Assembly: GCF_000633395.1 (NCBI RefSeq)
Contig: NZ_AYMU01000011.1
Span: forward strand, 62,001 to 126,000
Length of the DNA stretch: 64,000 nucleotides
Direction of reading: 5' to 3'
DNA from: Pseudomonas sp. PH1b
Lineage (GTDB): Bacteria; Pseudomonadota; Gammaproteobacteria; Pseudomonadales; Pseudomonadaceae
Below are positions 43,799-53,517 of the stretch, one piece after another. Every line of letters begins with the position of its first letter. Positions within the stretch are counted from its first letter, which is position 1. The notes beneath the pieces were generated by a model that did no database searches, was not told the DNA's origin, and saw nothing but the letters and a program-made list of their open reading frames with translations. The translations under genes were made by a program, and so were the position numbers.

Positions 43799-45190
43799 TC
43801 ACACAATGCCGGTGGCGTAGAAAGTAGCGATCACCACGAAGACCGCCAGGGTCTTGATCAGGGTAATGCAGAAAATGTCCTTGTAGGCTTCACGATGGGT
43901 CAGCCCGGTGACGGCCAGCAGGGTGATCACCGCGCCGTTGTGGGGCAGGGTGTCCATGCCGCCGCTGGCCATGGCGGCCACTCGGTGCAGCACTTCCAAG
44001 GGGATGTTGGCGGCATGGGCGGCGCTGATGAAGCTGTCGGACATGGCCGCCAGGGCGATGCTCATGCCCCCCGAAGCCGAACCTGTGATGCCCGCCAGCA
44101 AGGTCACGGTAACGGCTTCGTTGACCAGCGGGTTGGGAATGCTTTTCAGCCAGTCGGCCAGTACCAGGAAGCCCGGCAAGGAGGCAATCACCGCGCCGAA
44201 GCCGTATTCCGAGGCGGTGTTCATCGCCGCCAGCAGGGCGCCGCTGACCGCGCTCTTGCTGCCTTCGGCGAGCTTGCTGCGAATCGCCGAGAAGCCGCAC
44301 ACCAGCACCATCAAGATGCCCACCAGCAAGGCTGCCTGCACCGCCCAGATGGCGGTGAGCTTGGCGATCTCGGTGGTCACCGGCGCCGCCATGCCCGGCA
44401 GGCTGAGGCTGTGGGTCTTGCCGTACCACAGGGGGATCCAGTGGGTGAACAGCAGGTTCATCAGCCCCACCAGCAGCAGCGGCGACAGGGCGATCCAGGG
44501 GTTGGGCAACTGCAGGTCTGCGGCGGTTTCCGGTTCGTTGCGCAGTTCGCTGCCGTAGCCTTCACCGGCCTTTTGCGCTTTGTTGCGCTGGCGCTGAAGG
44601 AACAGCATGCCGGCGCAGAACACGAAAATGGTGCCGATCACTCCCAGCCAGGGCGCGGCCCAGGCGGTGGTGTTGAAGAAGGTGCTGGGGATGATGTTCT
44701 GGATCTGCGGGGTGCCGGGCAGGGCGTCCATGGTGAAGGAGAACGCCCCCAACGCGATGGTGGCGGGGATCAGCCGCTTGGGGATATTGCTCTGGCGGAA
44801 CATCTCCGCGGCGAACGGGTAGACCGCGAACACCACCACGAACAGCGAGACCCCGCCGTAGGTCAGCAGGGCGCACACCAGCACGATCACCAGCATTGCC
44901 TGGCGAGTGCCGAGCAGCTTGATGGCGGCGGCGACGATGGAGCGCGAAAACCCCGAGAGCTCGATCAGCTTGCCGAACACCGCGCCGAGCAGGAACACCG
45001 GGAAGTACAGCTTGATGAAACCCACCATTTTTTCCATGAACACCCCGGTGAAGGCGGGCGCCACGGCGGACGGGTCGGTGAGCAGCACCGCGCCGAGGGC
45101 GGCGATCGGGGCAAAGAGGATGACGCTGTAGCCACGGTAGGCCGCGAGCATCAGCAGCGCCAGGGCTGCCAAGGCAATGATCACACTCAT
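43799..45190 (-). CDS. GntP-family permease, probable 3-hydroxybutyrate transporter
   Basis: This 463-aa polytopic membrane protein has about twelve hydrophobic helices. It shows GntP features such as LLTYGGVSLFVVVFAVYPFA, FSFTMDALPGTPQIQNIIP and the C-terminal GGMDTLPHNGAVITLLAVTG. Family members carry gluconate and other hydroxy acids. Immediate linkage to bdhA makes 3-hydroxybutyrate the likely substrate. It is the first gene after the -24/-12 promoter at 45247-45262, about 57 nt upstream of its ATG. Confidence 0.88.
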   Translation of the reverse strand: MSVIIALAALALLMLAAYRGYSVILFAPIAALGAVLLTDPSAVAPAFTGVFMEKMVGFIKLYFPVFLLGAVFGKLIELSGFSRSIVAAAIKLLGTRQAMLVIVLVCALLTYGGVSLFVVVFAVYPFAAEMFRQSNIPKRLIPATIALGAFSFTMDALPGTPQIQNIIPSTFFNTTAWAAPWLGVIGTIFVFCAGMLFLQRQRNKAQKAGEGYGSELRNEPETAADLQLPNPWIALSPLLLVGLMNLLFTHWIPLWYGKTHSLSLPGMAAPVTTEIAKLTAIWAVQAALLVGILMVLVCGFSAIRSKLAEGSKSAVSGALLAAMNTASEYGFGAVIASLPGFLVLADWLKSIPNPLVNEAVTVTLLAGITGSASGGMSIALAAMSDSFISAAHAANIPLEVLHRVAAMASGGMDTLPHNGAVITLLAVTGLTHREAYKDIFCITLIKTLAVFVVIATFYATGIV

Positions 45191-45246
45191 GGTGTGTCTC
45201 TCCAGGATTGTTATTGTTGTCGGGTGTTGCGTGTGGAGAGGCTTAT

Positions 45247-45262
45247 AGCGAGAACTGTGCCA
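45247..45262 (-). promoter_or_regulatory. Sigma-54 promoter of the 3-hydroxybutyrate operon
   Basis: On the minus strand 45262-45247 reads TGGCACAGTTCTCGCT. Against the -24/-12 consensus TGGCACGN4TTGCW it differs at only two positions, and the invariant GG and GC are correctly spaced. It stands 57 nt before the permease ATG, and the next gene upstream encodes an RpoN-dependent activator. Expression should therefore need RpoN and that activator. Confidence 0.8.
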
Positions 45263-45326
45263 TCTGTGTAAGTAGTTGAAATATATAGGTATTTTTATTT
45301 TTATAGGGGTGGGCTGAAGTTGTTTG

Positions 45327-45340
45327 TCTCTGTTTTGAGA
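45327..45340 (-). promoter_or_regulatory. Candidate activator site TCTC-N6-GAGA, proximal
   Basis: Bases 45327-45340 read TCTC, six bases, GAGA. The element lies about 65 bp upstream of the -24 box. It has the same format as two abutting elements at 45453-45486, which makes it a likely third site for the sigma-54 activator. Confidence 0.5.
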
Positions 45341-45363
45341 TTTTTTTGGGGTTGGCCGGCCTG

Positions 45364-45428
45364 TTCGCTGGCAAGCCAGCTCCTACAGAGATTGTTCAGC
45401 TCGCCGTAGGCACTGGCTTGCCAGCGAA
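45364..45428. repeat. REP doublet between activator sites
   Basis: Two inverted REP sequences (TTCGCTGGCAAGCCAGCTCC and a slightly diverged ACTGGCTTGCCAGCGAA) are separated by a short link. They sit between the proximal and distal activator sites of the sigma-54 promoter, where they add length and curvature-prone sequence to the DNA loop. Confidence 0.8.
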
Positions 45429-45452
45429 AAGCGCGCAGCGCGATTGGTAGGT

Positions 45453-45486
45453 TCTCTAAATGGAGATTTGTGTCTCACTATAGAGA
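45453..45486 (-). promoter_or_regulatory. Phased tandem activator sites (UAS), distal
   Basis: TCTC and GAGA alternate every ten bases: TCTC 45453, GAGA 45463, TCTC 45473, GAGA 45483, each separated by six bases. This makes two abutting TCTC-N6-GAGA sites on one helix face, about 190-220 bp upstream of the -24 box, the usual distance for an enhancer-binding protein. The last element overlaps the final codons of the regulator gene. Confidence 0.6.
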
Positions 45487-46893
45487 CTCGGTAATCCCCA
45501 GTGCTGCCATTTTCTTGTATAGGGTCGAACGCCCGAGCCCCAGGCTGCGGGCAGCGTCATCCACCTTGCCGGCGCACTGGGCCAGAGTGGCGCTGATCAG
45601 TTGCCGGTCGAAGCGCTCCCGGGCCTGGGCAAAGGTTTCGCTGTTCAAGGGCTGCGGCAGATTGGCGGCGTCGCGTTGCACCGGACTGAAGCTGCCGATC
45701 GCCGCGCGGATGTCGGCGGCATTGAGCATCAGGTCGTCACTGAGCAGCGCGGCTCGCTCCAGCACATTGCGCAGCTCGCGGATATTCCCCGGCCAGGCGT
45801 GCTGGGCCAGCAACTGCAAGGCGTCGCGGTCGAGTTCGTGCTGGCTGCGCAGTTCTTCGAGGATGCCCTCGCTCAGGGCCGGCAGGTCATCCAGGCGTTC
45901 ACGCAGGGCCGGCACCTGAATCGGCAGTACGTTGAGCCGGTAGTATAGATCGGCGCGGAACTCGCCGCGCTTGATCGCCGCCGCAAGGTCGGTGGAAGTG
46001 GCGGCGATCACCCGTACATCGCTGTTGATCACTTCGTTGGAGCCCAGCGGTTCGAACTCCTTCTCTTGCAGCACCCGCAGCAGCTTGCTTTGCAGGGGCA
46101 GCGGCATGTCGCCGATTTCATCGAGGAACAAGGTGCCCCCCTGGGCAATCTGCAGCTTGCCGGCGCGGCCCTTGCGGTCGGCGCCGGTGAAGGCGCCAGG
46201 GGCGGTGCCGAAGAACTCCGCCTCCAGCAGCGCCTCGGGAATCGCCGCGCTGTTGATGCTGACAAAGGGCTTGTGGGCCCGAGGCGATGCAGCGTGGATG
46301 GCCTGGGCCAGCAGCTCCTTGCCGGTGCCGGTCTCGCCTTGCAGCAGCACCGGCGAATCGGCGCTGGCACTGCGTCGGGCCCGGCGCTTGACCTCCAGGC
46401 TGGCGGCGCTGGTACCGATGAAATGGGCGAAGTTGTACTTGGTCTGCCGGGCTCGCAGCAGGGAGCGAGTGGAAGCCAGTTCTTCCTGCATGCTCAGGTA
46501 GCGCTTGAGCATTGGCGACAGGCTGCGCAGCTCGTCGAACAGGGCAAAGCCGATGGCACCGATCACCGTGCCGGCGTCGTCATGGATCGGCAGGCGCATC
46601 ACCACCAGGGGTTCCTTGGGGGTGTCCTGCATGTCCAGCAGGATCGGCCGGCCGGTGCGCACCACTTCGCGCAGCAGGCTGCCGGGGATCACGCTTTCGC
46701 AGGGCTTGCCGATGGCGAATTCGGCGGACTCCAGGCCGAAGCGCCGGGCATAGCGCTGGTTCATCCAGACGATATTGGCGTCACGATCGACGATCACCGT
46801 GCCTTCGCTGGATTGCTCGATGATCTCGAACAGCGAGCGGATCGCCAGTTGGCGCACACGCTGGTAATCCTTGAGGCTGTCGCTGTCGTTCAT
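45478..46893 (-). CDS. hbcR: Sigma-54-dependent activator of 3-hydroxybutyrate catabolism (HbcR-like)
   Basis: This 471-aa enhancer-binding protein has an N-terminal PAS domain (about 20-120) and an AAA+ domain with Walker A GETGTGKE (186-193) and the sigma-54 contact loop GAFTGAD (233-239). A C-terminal Fis-type helix-turn-helix (DDAARSLGLGRSTLYKKMAALG) follows. In P. aeruginosa an RpoN-dependent activator, PA2005 (HbcR), sits next to the same permease-bdhA pair and controls (R)-3-hydroxybutyrate use. The PAS domain may sense the substrate directly. It is transcribed upstream of, and in the same direction as, its targets. Confidence 0.85.
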   Translation of the reverse strand: MNDSDSLKDYQRVRQLAIRSLFEIIEQSSEGTVIVDRDANIVWMNQRYARRFGLESAEFAIGKPCESVIPGSLLREVVRTGRPILLDMQDTPKEPLVVMRLPIHDDAGTVIGAIGFALFDELRSLSPMLKRYLSMQEELASTRSLLRARQTKYNFAHFIGTSAASLEVKRRARRSASADSPVLLQGETGTGKELLAQAIHAASPRAHKPFVSINSAAIPEALLEAEFFGTAPGAFTGADRKGRAGKLQIAQGGTLFLDEIGDMPLPLQSKLLRVLQEKEFEPLGSNEVINSDVRVIAATSTDLAAAIKRGEFRADLYYRLNVLPIQVPALRERLDDLPALSEGILEELRSQHELDRDALQLLAQHAWPGNIRELRNVLERAALLSDDLMLNAADIRAAIGSFSPVQRDAANLPQPLNSETFAQARERFDRQLISATLAQCAGKVDDAARSLGLGRSTLYKKMAALGITESL

Positions 46894-46934
46894 GGTGGCA
46901 TCCTGAAAATGGGCGCCAGGGATTATGCCCGATT

Positions 46935-47343
46935 TGTAGGAGCCGGCTTGCCGGCGAATGGGGTCTTTGGATGGGGCGTTGGTCTTGTCGACGCCTTCGC
47001 TGGCAAGCCAGCTCCTACAGGGCTGGTGGCTGCCGCGGATCTTGTAGGAGCCGGCTTGCCGGCGAATGGGGCCTTTGAATGGGGCGCTGGTCTGGTGGAC
47101 GCCTTCGCTGGCAAGCCAGCTCCTACAGGGCTGGAGGCTGCTGCGGATCTTGTAGGAGCCGGCTTGCCGACGAATGAGGCCCTTGGATGGGGCGTTGGTC
47201 TTGCGGACGCCTTCGCTGGCAAGCCAGCTCCTACAGGGTTGGAGGCTGCTGCGGATCTTGTAGGAGCCGGCTTGCCGGCGAATGAGGCCCTTGGATGGGG
47301 CGTTGGTCTGGCGGACGCCTTCGCTGGAAAGCCTGCCCCTGCA
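46935..47343. repeat. Tandem REP array, 108-bp period, about four copies
   Basis: TGTAGGAGCCGGCTTGCCGG occurs at 46935, 47043, 47151 (third copy with one change) and 47259, exactly 108 bp apart. Each unit also has the inverted mate TTCGCTGGCAAGCCAGCTCC and a spacer private to this array (GGGGC(G)TTGGTCT-type link). The last mate is degenerate (CTGGAAAGCCTGCCCC). The array runs from just upstream of the activator gene start to the stop codon of yejF. Confidence 0.92.
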
Positions 47344-47347
47344 GCGC

Positions 47348-48922
47348 TCAGCCCGGGTGGGCAGCGGCCAGCAGCTCCCGGGTGTAGGGATGCTGCGGAG
47401 CCTCGAACACCTGGTGGCTGGGGCCGCGCTCGACCACCTTGCCGTCCTTGATCACGATCATGTCGTGGGCCAGGGCCCGCACCACCGCCAGGTCATGGCT
47501 GATGAACAGGTAGGTCAGTCCGTGTTTCTCCTGCAGTTCGCGCAGCAGCGCCACCACCTGTTTCTGCACTGTGCGGTCCAGGGCCGAGGTGGGTTCGTCG
47601 AGCAGGATCAGCGCCGGCTTCAGCACCAGGGCCCGGGCAATGGCGATGCGCTGGCGCTGGCCGCCGGAAAACTCATGGGGGTAGCGGTGCCGGCTGTCGG
47701 GGTCCAGGCCCACTTCCTCCAGGGCACGGATCACCTGTTCATCGCATTGCCGGGCGTCGTACTGGCTGTGCACCTCCAGCCCTTCGCTGATGATCTGGGC
47801 CACCGACATGCGCGGGCTGAGGCTGCCGAAGGGGTCCTGGAACACCACCTGCATGCGCTTGCGCCAGGGCCGCAGCTGTTTCTGGTTCAGGCCATCGAGG
47901 GCCTCGCCCTGGAAGCGGATGCCGCCCTGGGAATCCAGCAGGCGCAGGATCGCCTGGCCCAGGGTGGATTTGCCCGAGCCGGATTCGCCGACGATCCCCA
48001 GGGTCTTGCCCTGTTGCACGCTGAGGCTGATGCCGTCCACTGCCCGCAGGTATTCCTTGCGCCGGAACAGGCCGCCGCCGATCTGGAATTCGACGCTGAG
48101 CTGGTCCACTTCCAGCACGGTGGCGCGGGTGTCGAGGCACAGCGGTTCGCCCTCGGGCTCGGCATGCAGCAGTTCGCAGCTGTAGGGATGGACCGGGGCG
48201 TTGAACAGGGTTTCGCAGTCCGCCTGTTCGACGATTTCCCCGGCCTTCATCACGCACACTCGCTGGGCGATGCGCCGCACCAGGTTGAGGTCGTGGCTGA
48301 TCAGCAGCAAGGACATGCCCAGGCGCTGTTGCAGGGACTTGAGCAGCAGCAGGATCTTGCGCTGCACCGTCACGTCCAGGGCCGTGGTGGGCTCGTCGGC
48401 GATCAACAGTTCCGGTTCGCAGGCCAGGGCCATGGCGATCATCACTCGTTGGCGCTGGCCGCCAGAGAGCTGGTGCGGGTAGGCCTTGAGGCGTTCCCCG
48501 GGTTTTTGAATGCCCACCAGCTCCAGCAATTCGAGGATCCGCGCCTGGGCTTGCTTGCCCCCCATGCCGCGGTGCAGCAGCAGGGTCTCGCCGATCTGCT
48601 TCTCGATGCTGTGCAGCGGGTTGAGGGAGGTCATGGGCTCCTGGAAGATCATCGCGATGCGGTTGCCCCGCAGTTTTTGCAGGGTCGCGGGGCTGGCACC
48701 GATCAGTTCCTGGCCGCGATAGCGTACGCTGCCGGTGCTGCTGCAACCGGTCTGCGGCAGCAGTTGCAGGATCGAATGGGCGGTTACCGATTTGCCCGAG
48801 CCGGATTCCCCCACCAGGGCCAGGCACTCGCCGGGGCGGATGTCCAGGCTCAGGTCGCGGACGACGCGATGCTCGCCGAAGGCGACGTTGAGCTGGCGGA
48901 TTTCAATCAGGTTGTCAGTCAT
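47348..48922 (-). CDS. yejF: Peptide ABC transporter ATP-binding protein YejF
   Basis: This double ATPase of 524 aa fuses two OppD/OppF-like ABC domains. The first has GESGSGKS and LSGGQRQR with DEPTTALD. The second has the same GESGSGKS loop, FSGGQRQR and DEPTSALD. This two-in-one architecture is typical of YejF. It is the last gene of the yejA-B-E-F order read on the minus strand and overlaps yejE by a few codons depending on the start used. It powers uptake of peptides such as microcin C-type compounds in E. coli. Confidence 0.93.
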   Translation of the reverse strand: MTDNLIEIRQLNVAFGEHRVVRDLSLDIRPGECLALVGESGSGKSVTAHSILQLLPQTGCSSTGSVRYRGQELIGASPATLQKLRGNRIAMIFQEPMTSLNPLHSIEKQIGETLLLHRGMGGKQAQARILELLELVGIQKPGERLKAYPHQLSGGQRQRVMIAMALACEPELLIADEPTTALDVTVQRKILLLLKSLQQRLGMSLLLISHDLNLVRRIAQRVCVMKAGEIVEQADCETLFNAPVHPYSCELLHAEPEGEPLCLDTRATVLEVDQLSVEFQIGGGLFRRKEYLRAVDGISLSVQQGKTLGIVGESGSGKSTLGQAILRLLDSQGGIRFQGEALDGLNQKQLRPWRKRMQVVFQDPFGSLSPRMSVAQIISEGLEVHSQYDARQCDEQVIRALEEVGLDPDSRHRYPHEFSGGQRQRIAIARALVLKPALILLDEPTSALDRTVQKQVVALLRELQEKHGLTYLFISHDLAVVRALAHDMIVIKDGKVVERGPSHQVFEAPQHPYTRELLAAAHPG

Positions 48923-48936
48923 TGCTTGCATCCGCT

Positions 48937-49959
48937 TCACGATCTTGGGTCAAAGGCATCACGCAATGCCTCGCCGATAAACACCAGCAGCGAGAGGATC
49001 AGCGCCAGGGTGAAGAAGGCCGTCAATCCCAGCCAGGGCGCCTGCAGGTTCTGCTTGCCCTGGCCGATCAGCTCGCCCAGGGAGGCGCTGCCGGCGGGCA
49101 TGCCGAAGCCGAGGAAGTCCAGCGCGGTGAGGGTCGAGATGGCGCCGGTGAGAATGAACGGCAGGTAGCTCAGGGTGGCGTTCATGGCATTGGGCAGGAT
49201 GTGTCGCAGGATCACCTTGCGGTCGGTCAGGCCCAGGGCCCGAGCGGCCTTGACGTACTCCAGGTTGCGTCCGCGCAGGAACTCGGCGCGCACCACGTCC
49301 ACCAGGGCCAGCCAGGAGAACAGCGCCATGATCCCCAGCAGCCACCAGAAGTTCGGTTCGACAAACCCCGAAAGGATAATCAGCAGGTACAGCACCGGCA
49401 GCCCCGACCACACCTCCAGCAGGCGTTGGCCGAGCAGGTCGACCCAGCCGCCGTAGTAGCCTTGCAGGGCGCCGGCGGCGATGCCGATCAGGGCGCTGAT
49501 GGCGGTCAGGGCCAGGGCGAACAGGATCGATACACGGGCGCCGTAGATCACTCGCGCGGCCACGTCCCGGGCCTGGTCGTCGGTGCCCAGCCAGTTCACC
49601 GCGGTGGGCGGGCTGGGGGCTGGGCGACTCAGGTCGTAATTGGGGGTGTCCTCGCTGAAGGGAATGGGCGGGAACAGCAGCCAGCCGCCGTCCTTGCGGA
49701 TCAGTTGCTGCACGTAGTCGCTGCGGTAGTCGGCCTGGAACGGCAACTGGCCGCCGAATTCCTGCTCGGTGTAGCGCTTGAACACCGGGAAGTACAGCGA
49801 GCCCTGGTAGCTGACCACCAGCGGCTTGTCGTTGGCGATCAGCTCGCCGCCCAGGGTAAGGATGAACAGGCCGATGAACAGCCACAGCGACCACCAGCCA
49901 CGGCGGTTTTTCTTGAAGCGGTCGAAGCGCCGGCGCGCCAGGGGGGAAAGCGTGAACAT
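48937..49959 (-). CDS. yejE: Peptide ABC transporter permease YejE
   Basis: This 340-aa inner membrane permease of the OppC type has an N-terminal helix after a basic start ([21 protein letters not shown]), a periplasmic insertion of about 100 residues and five more helices. The coupling loop reads EYVKAARALGLTDRKVILRHILPNA. Start and stop overlap yejB by one base, so the pair is translationally coupled. Confidence 0.93.
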   Translation of the reverse strand: MFTLSPLARRRFDRFKKNRRGWWSLWLFIGLFILTLGGELIANDKPLVVSYQGSLYFPVFKRYTEQEFGGQLPFQADYRSDYVQQLIRKDGGWLLFPPIPFSEDTPNYDLSRPAPSPPTAVNWLGTDDQARDVAARVIYGARVSILFALALTAISALIGIAAGALQGYYGGWVDLLGQRLLEVWSGLPVLYLLIILSGFVEPNFWWLLGIMALFSWLALVDVVRAEFLRGRNLEYVKAARALGLTDRKVILRHILPNAMNATLSYLPFILTGAISTLTALDFLGFGMPAGSASLGELIGQGKQNLQAPWLGLTAFFTLALILSLLVFIGEALRDAFDPRS

Positions 49960-51023
49960 CAGGCGTTCCTCGCGGCGAAGTCGATACGCGGGTCGACCAG
50001 GGTGTAGCACAGGTCGCCGATGAGTTTTATCAGGAGGCCGAACAGGGTGAAGATGAACAGCGAGCCGAACACCACCGGGTAGTCCCGGGACACGGCAGCC
50101 TCGTAGCTCATGCGCCCCAGGCCGTCGAGGGAGAAGATCACTTCGATCAGCAGGGAGCCGGCGAAGAACACGCTGATAAAGGCCTGGGGAATCCCCGAGA
50201 CCACCAGCAGCATGGCGTTGCGGAACACATGCCCATACAGCACCCGGCGCTCGCTCAGGCCCTTGGCCCGGGCGGTGACCACGTACTGGCGGGTGATCTC
50301 GTTGAGGAAGGAGTTCTTGGTGAGGATGGTCAGGGTGGCAAAGCCGCCGATCACCAGGGAGCTGACCGGCAGCACCAGGTGCCAGAAGTAGTCGGCGATC
50401 TTGCCCAGGGTGCTCAGTTGCTCGAAGTTGTCCGAGACCAGGCCGCGCACCGGGAACCAGTTCAGCGAAGTGCCGCCGGCGAACAGCACGATCAGGAACA
50501 TGGCGAACAGGAAGGCCGGCATGGCGTAGCCGATGATGATCGCGGTGCTGCTCCAGATATCGAAATGGCTGCCGTGGTGCACCGCTTTGCGGATCCCCAG
50601 GGGGATCGACACCAGGTAGGTGATCAGGGTGGCCCAGAGGCCCAGGGAAATGGTCACCGGCATCTTTTCCAGGATCAGGTCGGTGACCGTGGCGCCGCGG
50701 AAGAAGCTCTTGCCGAAGTCCAGTTGGGCGTAGTTCTTGAGCATCAGCCAGAGGCGCTCGGGGGCCGGCTTGTCGAAGCCGTATTGCTTCTCGATGTCCT
50801 CGATCAGCTTGGGATCCAGGCCGCGGCTGGCCCGGGAGCCGCTGGCGCTCATGGCGTCGGCGGAACCGCCGACGGCGCCGCCACCGCCGATGCCTTGCAG
50901 GCGGGCGATAGCCTGTTCCACCGGGCCGCCGGGGGCAGCCTGGACGATGACGAAGTTCACCAGAAGAATGATCAGCAGGGTCGGGATGATCAGCAGCAGG
51001 CGCCGCACAATGTAGCCCAGCAT
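49959..51023 (-). CDS. yejB: Peptide ABC transporter permease YejB
   Basis: This 354-aa OppB-type permease begins [20 protein letters not shown], has about six transmembrane helices and the loop [25 protein letters not shown] glycine-rich linker [18 protein letters not shown] at about residues 45-62 is a feature of YejB proteins. It directly abuts yejA with a one-base overlap. Confidence 0.93.
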   Translation of the reverse strand: MLGYIVRRLLLIIPTLLIILLVNFVIVQAAPGGPVEQAIARLQGIGGGGAVGGSADAMSASGSRASRGLDPKLIEDIEKQYGFDKPAPERLWLMLKNYAQLDFGKSFFRGATVTDLILEKMPVTISLGLWATLITYLVSIPLGIRKAVHHGSHFDIWSSTAIIIGYAMPAFLFAMFLIVLFAGGTSLNWFPVRGLVSDNFEQLSTLGKIADYFWHLVLPVSSLVIGGFATLTILTKNSFLNEITRQYVVTARAKGLSERRVLYGHVFRNAMLLVVSGIPQAFISVFFAGSLLIEVIFSLDGLGRMSYEAAVSRDYPVVFGSLFIFTLFGLLIKLIGDLCYTLVDPRIDFAARNA

Positions 51024-52885
51024 CAGTGGCGTCCTCCGGGTTTGCCACGGCGGATCAGCTCGGCGGCCATTTGTTCATCGGTCAGTGCGGTGCCGCTGAC
51101 TTCCCACCAGCTCTCGATGGCTTCGTCGTTGCTCGCCGGCACCTTGGGAATGCCGAAGCGGTTCCACCATACGGTGGAGGTGCCCGGCGGGTAGTAGTTG
51201 GCAATCCAGTAGTAGTTCCACTGCAGGACCCGGTCCAGAGCGTGGGCGTAGCGCAGCATTTCCGGCTGGCTGGTGGCCTTCACCAGGCCGTTGACCAGGG
51301 TGTCCACCGCCGGGTTCTTGAGCACCATGTAGTTGTTGGAGCCGGGGTCGTTGGCTGAGGCCGAGCCGAAATAGTTGTACAGCTCCAGGCCTGGCGAGGT
51401 GGTCACCGGGTAGCCGGTGACGATCATGTCGTAGTCCCGGGCCATCAGCCGGTTGACGTACTGCGAGGAGTCGATGCGACGGATGTTCAGGTTGATGCCG
51501 ATCTGCGCCAGGTTGCGCTTGTAGGGCAGCAGCAGGCGTTCGATGGAACTCTGGGTGATCAGGAAGGTGAAGCTCAGGGGCTCGCCCTCGGCATTCACCA
51601 GCTTGTCGCCTTCGGGTTTCCAGCCCGCTTGCTCCAGCAGTGCCAGGGCTTGCAGCTGTTTGTCGCGAATGTTGCCGCTGCCATCGGTTTTCGGGGCTTC
51701 GAAGACCTGGGTGAAGACTTCGTCGGGGATCTGCCCACGCAGGGGTTCGAGGATCTTCAGTTCTTCGGCGTCCGGCAGGCTGCGGGCGGCCAGTGGGGTG
51801 TTGGAGAAAAAGCTCTGCTGGCGGATGTACAGGTCGCGCATCATCTGCCGGTTGCTCCATTCGAAATCCCAGAGCATGGCCAGGGCCTGGCGTACCCGGC
51901 GGTCCTGGAACATCGGTCGGTCAAGGTTGAACACATAGCCCTGGGCCGGTTGCGGCGCGGCCTGGGCCAGGTGGGCCTTTTGCAGGCGGCCATCCTTGAG
52001 GGCCGGGCTGTCGTAGCCGATGGAGTAGCCGGTGGCGGAGAACTCGCGGTTGTAGTCGTAGGCGCCGCCGCGCAGCACCTGGCGGGCGACGTCGATGTCG
52101 CCGAAGTACTCGACGCTGAAATGATCGAAGTTGTACAGGCCGCGACTCACCGGCAGGTCCTTGCCCCACCAGTCGGGATTGCGGGCGAAGGTGATGCTGT
52201 TGCCCGAGTCGACCTTGCTCACCCGGTAGGGGCCGCTGCCCAGGGGGGCTTCATAACCGCCGCCGCCAGCAAAGTCGCGACTCTTCCACCAGTGTTCGGG
52301 GAACACCGGCAGGGTCGCGATATCCAGCGGCAGGGTGCGGTTCTCGTTGCTCTTGAAGTCGAAGCGCACCACCCGCGGCGACTCCACGGTGACGCCTTTG
52401 ACGTCGTCGAACTGGGTGCGGTAGCGCATGCTGCCACGGGTCATCAGCAGGTCGTAGCTGTAGCGCACGTCTTCGGCTGTGATCGGTGTGTTATCGGCGA
52501 AGCGCGCCTTGGGGTTGAGGTAGAAGCGCAGCCACAGGCCATCGTCGGCGCGTTCCATTTTCTCGGCCACCAGGCCGTAGACGGTGTAGGGCTCGTCCAG
52601 GGAGCGCTGGGCCAGGGGCGAATAGACCAGGCCGTCGAGCTGGGACACGCCGATGCCTTTGTCGATGTAGGGCAGGACGTGGTCGAAGCGGCCGATCTCG
52701 ATTGCCGAGCGGCGCAGGGTCCCGCCTTTCGGGGCCTGGGGGTTGACGTAGTCGAAGTGGCTGAAGCCCTGGGGGTACTTGGCCGGTTCGCCGTAGACGG
52801 TCATGGCGTGCTGCGGTGCGGCCTGGGTACTTGCGGCGCCCAGCAACAGGGCGATGAGAAACACAGAGGAAGAAAGCAGTCGCAT
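51023..52885 (-). CDS. yejA: Peptide ABC transporter binding protein YejA
   Basis: This periplasmic binding protein of 620 aa belongs to the SBP_bac_5 peptide family. The signal peptide is [22 protein letters not shown]. The start at 52885 has AAGG 6 nt upstream; the longer frame lacks a ribosome site. Segments such as [30 protein letters not shown] and [19 protein letters not shown] match YejA. It is the first gene of yejABEF. Confidence 0.93.
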   Translation of the reverse strand: MRLLSSSVFLIALLLGAASTQAAPQHAMTVYGEPAKYPQGFSHFDYVNPQAPKGGTLRRSAIEIGRFDHVLPYIDKGIGVSQLDGLVYSPLAQRSLDEPYTVYGLVAEKMERADDGLWLRFYLNPKARFADNTPITAEDVRYSYDLLMTRGSMRYRTQFDDVKGVTVESPRVVRFDFKSNENRTLPLDIATLPVFPEHWWKSRDFAGGGGYEAPLGSGPYRVSKVDSGNSITFARNPDWWGKDLPVSRGLYNFDHFSVEYFGDIDVARQVLRGGAYDYNREFSATGYSIGYDSPALKDGRLQKAHLAQAAPQPAQGYVFNLDRPMFQDRRVRQALAMLWDFEWSNRQMMRDLYIRQQSFFSNTPLAARSLPDAEELKILEPLRGQIPDEVFTQVFEAPKTDGSGNIRDKQLQALALLEQAGWKPEGDKLVNAEGEPLSFTFLITQSSIERLLLPYKRNLAQIGINLNIRRIDSSQYVNRLMARDYDMIVTGYPVTTSPGLELYNYFGSASANDPGSNNYMVLKNPAVDTLVNGLVKATSQPEMLRYAHALDRVLQWNYYWIANYYPPGTSTVWWNRFGIPKVPASNDEAIESWWEVSGTALTDEQMAAELIRRGKPGGRH

Positions 52886-52973
52886 TGTCAGCCTTAGGAG
52901 CCGGGTGATCGATGACCACGATTTGTACGCTAGCGGCGCGTTGCTGGCCAGTCGCATGCTGTATCACAAGCAC

Positions 52974-52999
52974 AACGGCCCACCAGAGGGCGGGCCGTT
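52974..52999 (-). terminator. Possible terminator hairpin after the parvulin gene
   Basis: An inverted repeat AACGGCCC / GGGCCGTT (52974-52981 and 52992-52999) lies downstream of the minus-strand parvulin gene. There is no good T-run after it, so it may be a weak or Rho-assisted stop, or simply protect the message end. Confidence 0.4.
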
Positions 53000-53021
53000 G
53001 GCAGGGCAAATCGCGAGCGAA

Positions 53022-53303
53022 TCAGTCCTGACGGCTGGTGACTTCCAGCAGGTGATAACCGAACTGGGTCTTCACTGGACCTTGCACGACATTGATCGGC
53101 GCGCTGAACACCACGGTATCGAACTCCTTGACCATCTGGCCCGGGCCGAAGGAGCCCAGGTTGCCGCCGTCACGGCTGGACGGGCAGGTGGAGTTCTTTT
53201 TCGCCACTTCGGCGAAGTCGGCGCCGGCTTCGATCTCGGCTTTGAGTTCGTTGCACTTGGCTTCGCTGGCAACCAGGATGTGACGGGCAGAGGCTTTGGC
53301 CAT
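53022..53303 (-). CDS. Parvulin-type peptidyl-prolyl isomerase (PpiC-like), second copy
   Basis: This is a 93-aa single-domain parvulin. MAKASARHILVASEAKCNEL begins it, STCPSSRDGGNLGSFGPGQMV forms the core, and FGYHLLEVTSRQD ends it. I use the Met at 53303; the six residues before it in frame are unlikely to be translated. It shares its design with the protein at 37386-37661, so the genome has at least two cytoplasmic parvulins of this kind. Confidence 0.92.
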   Translation of the reverse strand: MAKASARHILVASEAKCNELKAEIEAGADFAEVAKKNSTCPSSRDGGNLGSFGPGQMVKEFDTVVFSAPINVVQGPVKTQFGYHLLEVTSRQD

Positions 53304-53421
53304 GGATGTTGCTCCTTTCAAGAAAGTTGAGAGCCTACCGGAATATGTAGCCGTTTTCTTCTCAAAGTTCCTTCAAGCCATTGCCGCCGGGCGGTTGCGC
53401 GGGGATGGGGGGGATAGTCCC

Positions 53422-53506
53422 GTAGGAGCCGGCTTGCCGGCGAAGAGGTCCTTGGAGGAGACGGTGCTCTTGAGGACGCCTTCGCTGGCAAGCCAGCTCC
53501 TGCGGG
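53422..53506. repeat. REP doublet between aroF-type gene and parvulin
   Basis: A REP pair in inverted orientation (GTAGGAGCCGGCTTGCCGGC and TTCGCTGGCAAGCCAGCTCC) is separated by about 35 bp. It is a single unamplified copy of the same kind as the arrays at 36.8 and 46.9 kb. Confidence 0.85.
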
Positions 53507-53517
53507 GGCGCTAATGC

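Noticed and set aside
43685-45271. 528-codon plus-strand frame opposite bdhA and the permease
   Set aside because: It is antisense to two well-supported genes, rich in Gln/His/Gly and without motifs; a GC-bias shadow.
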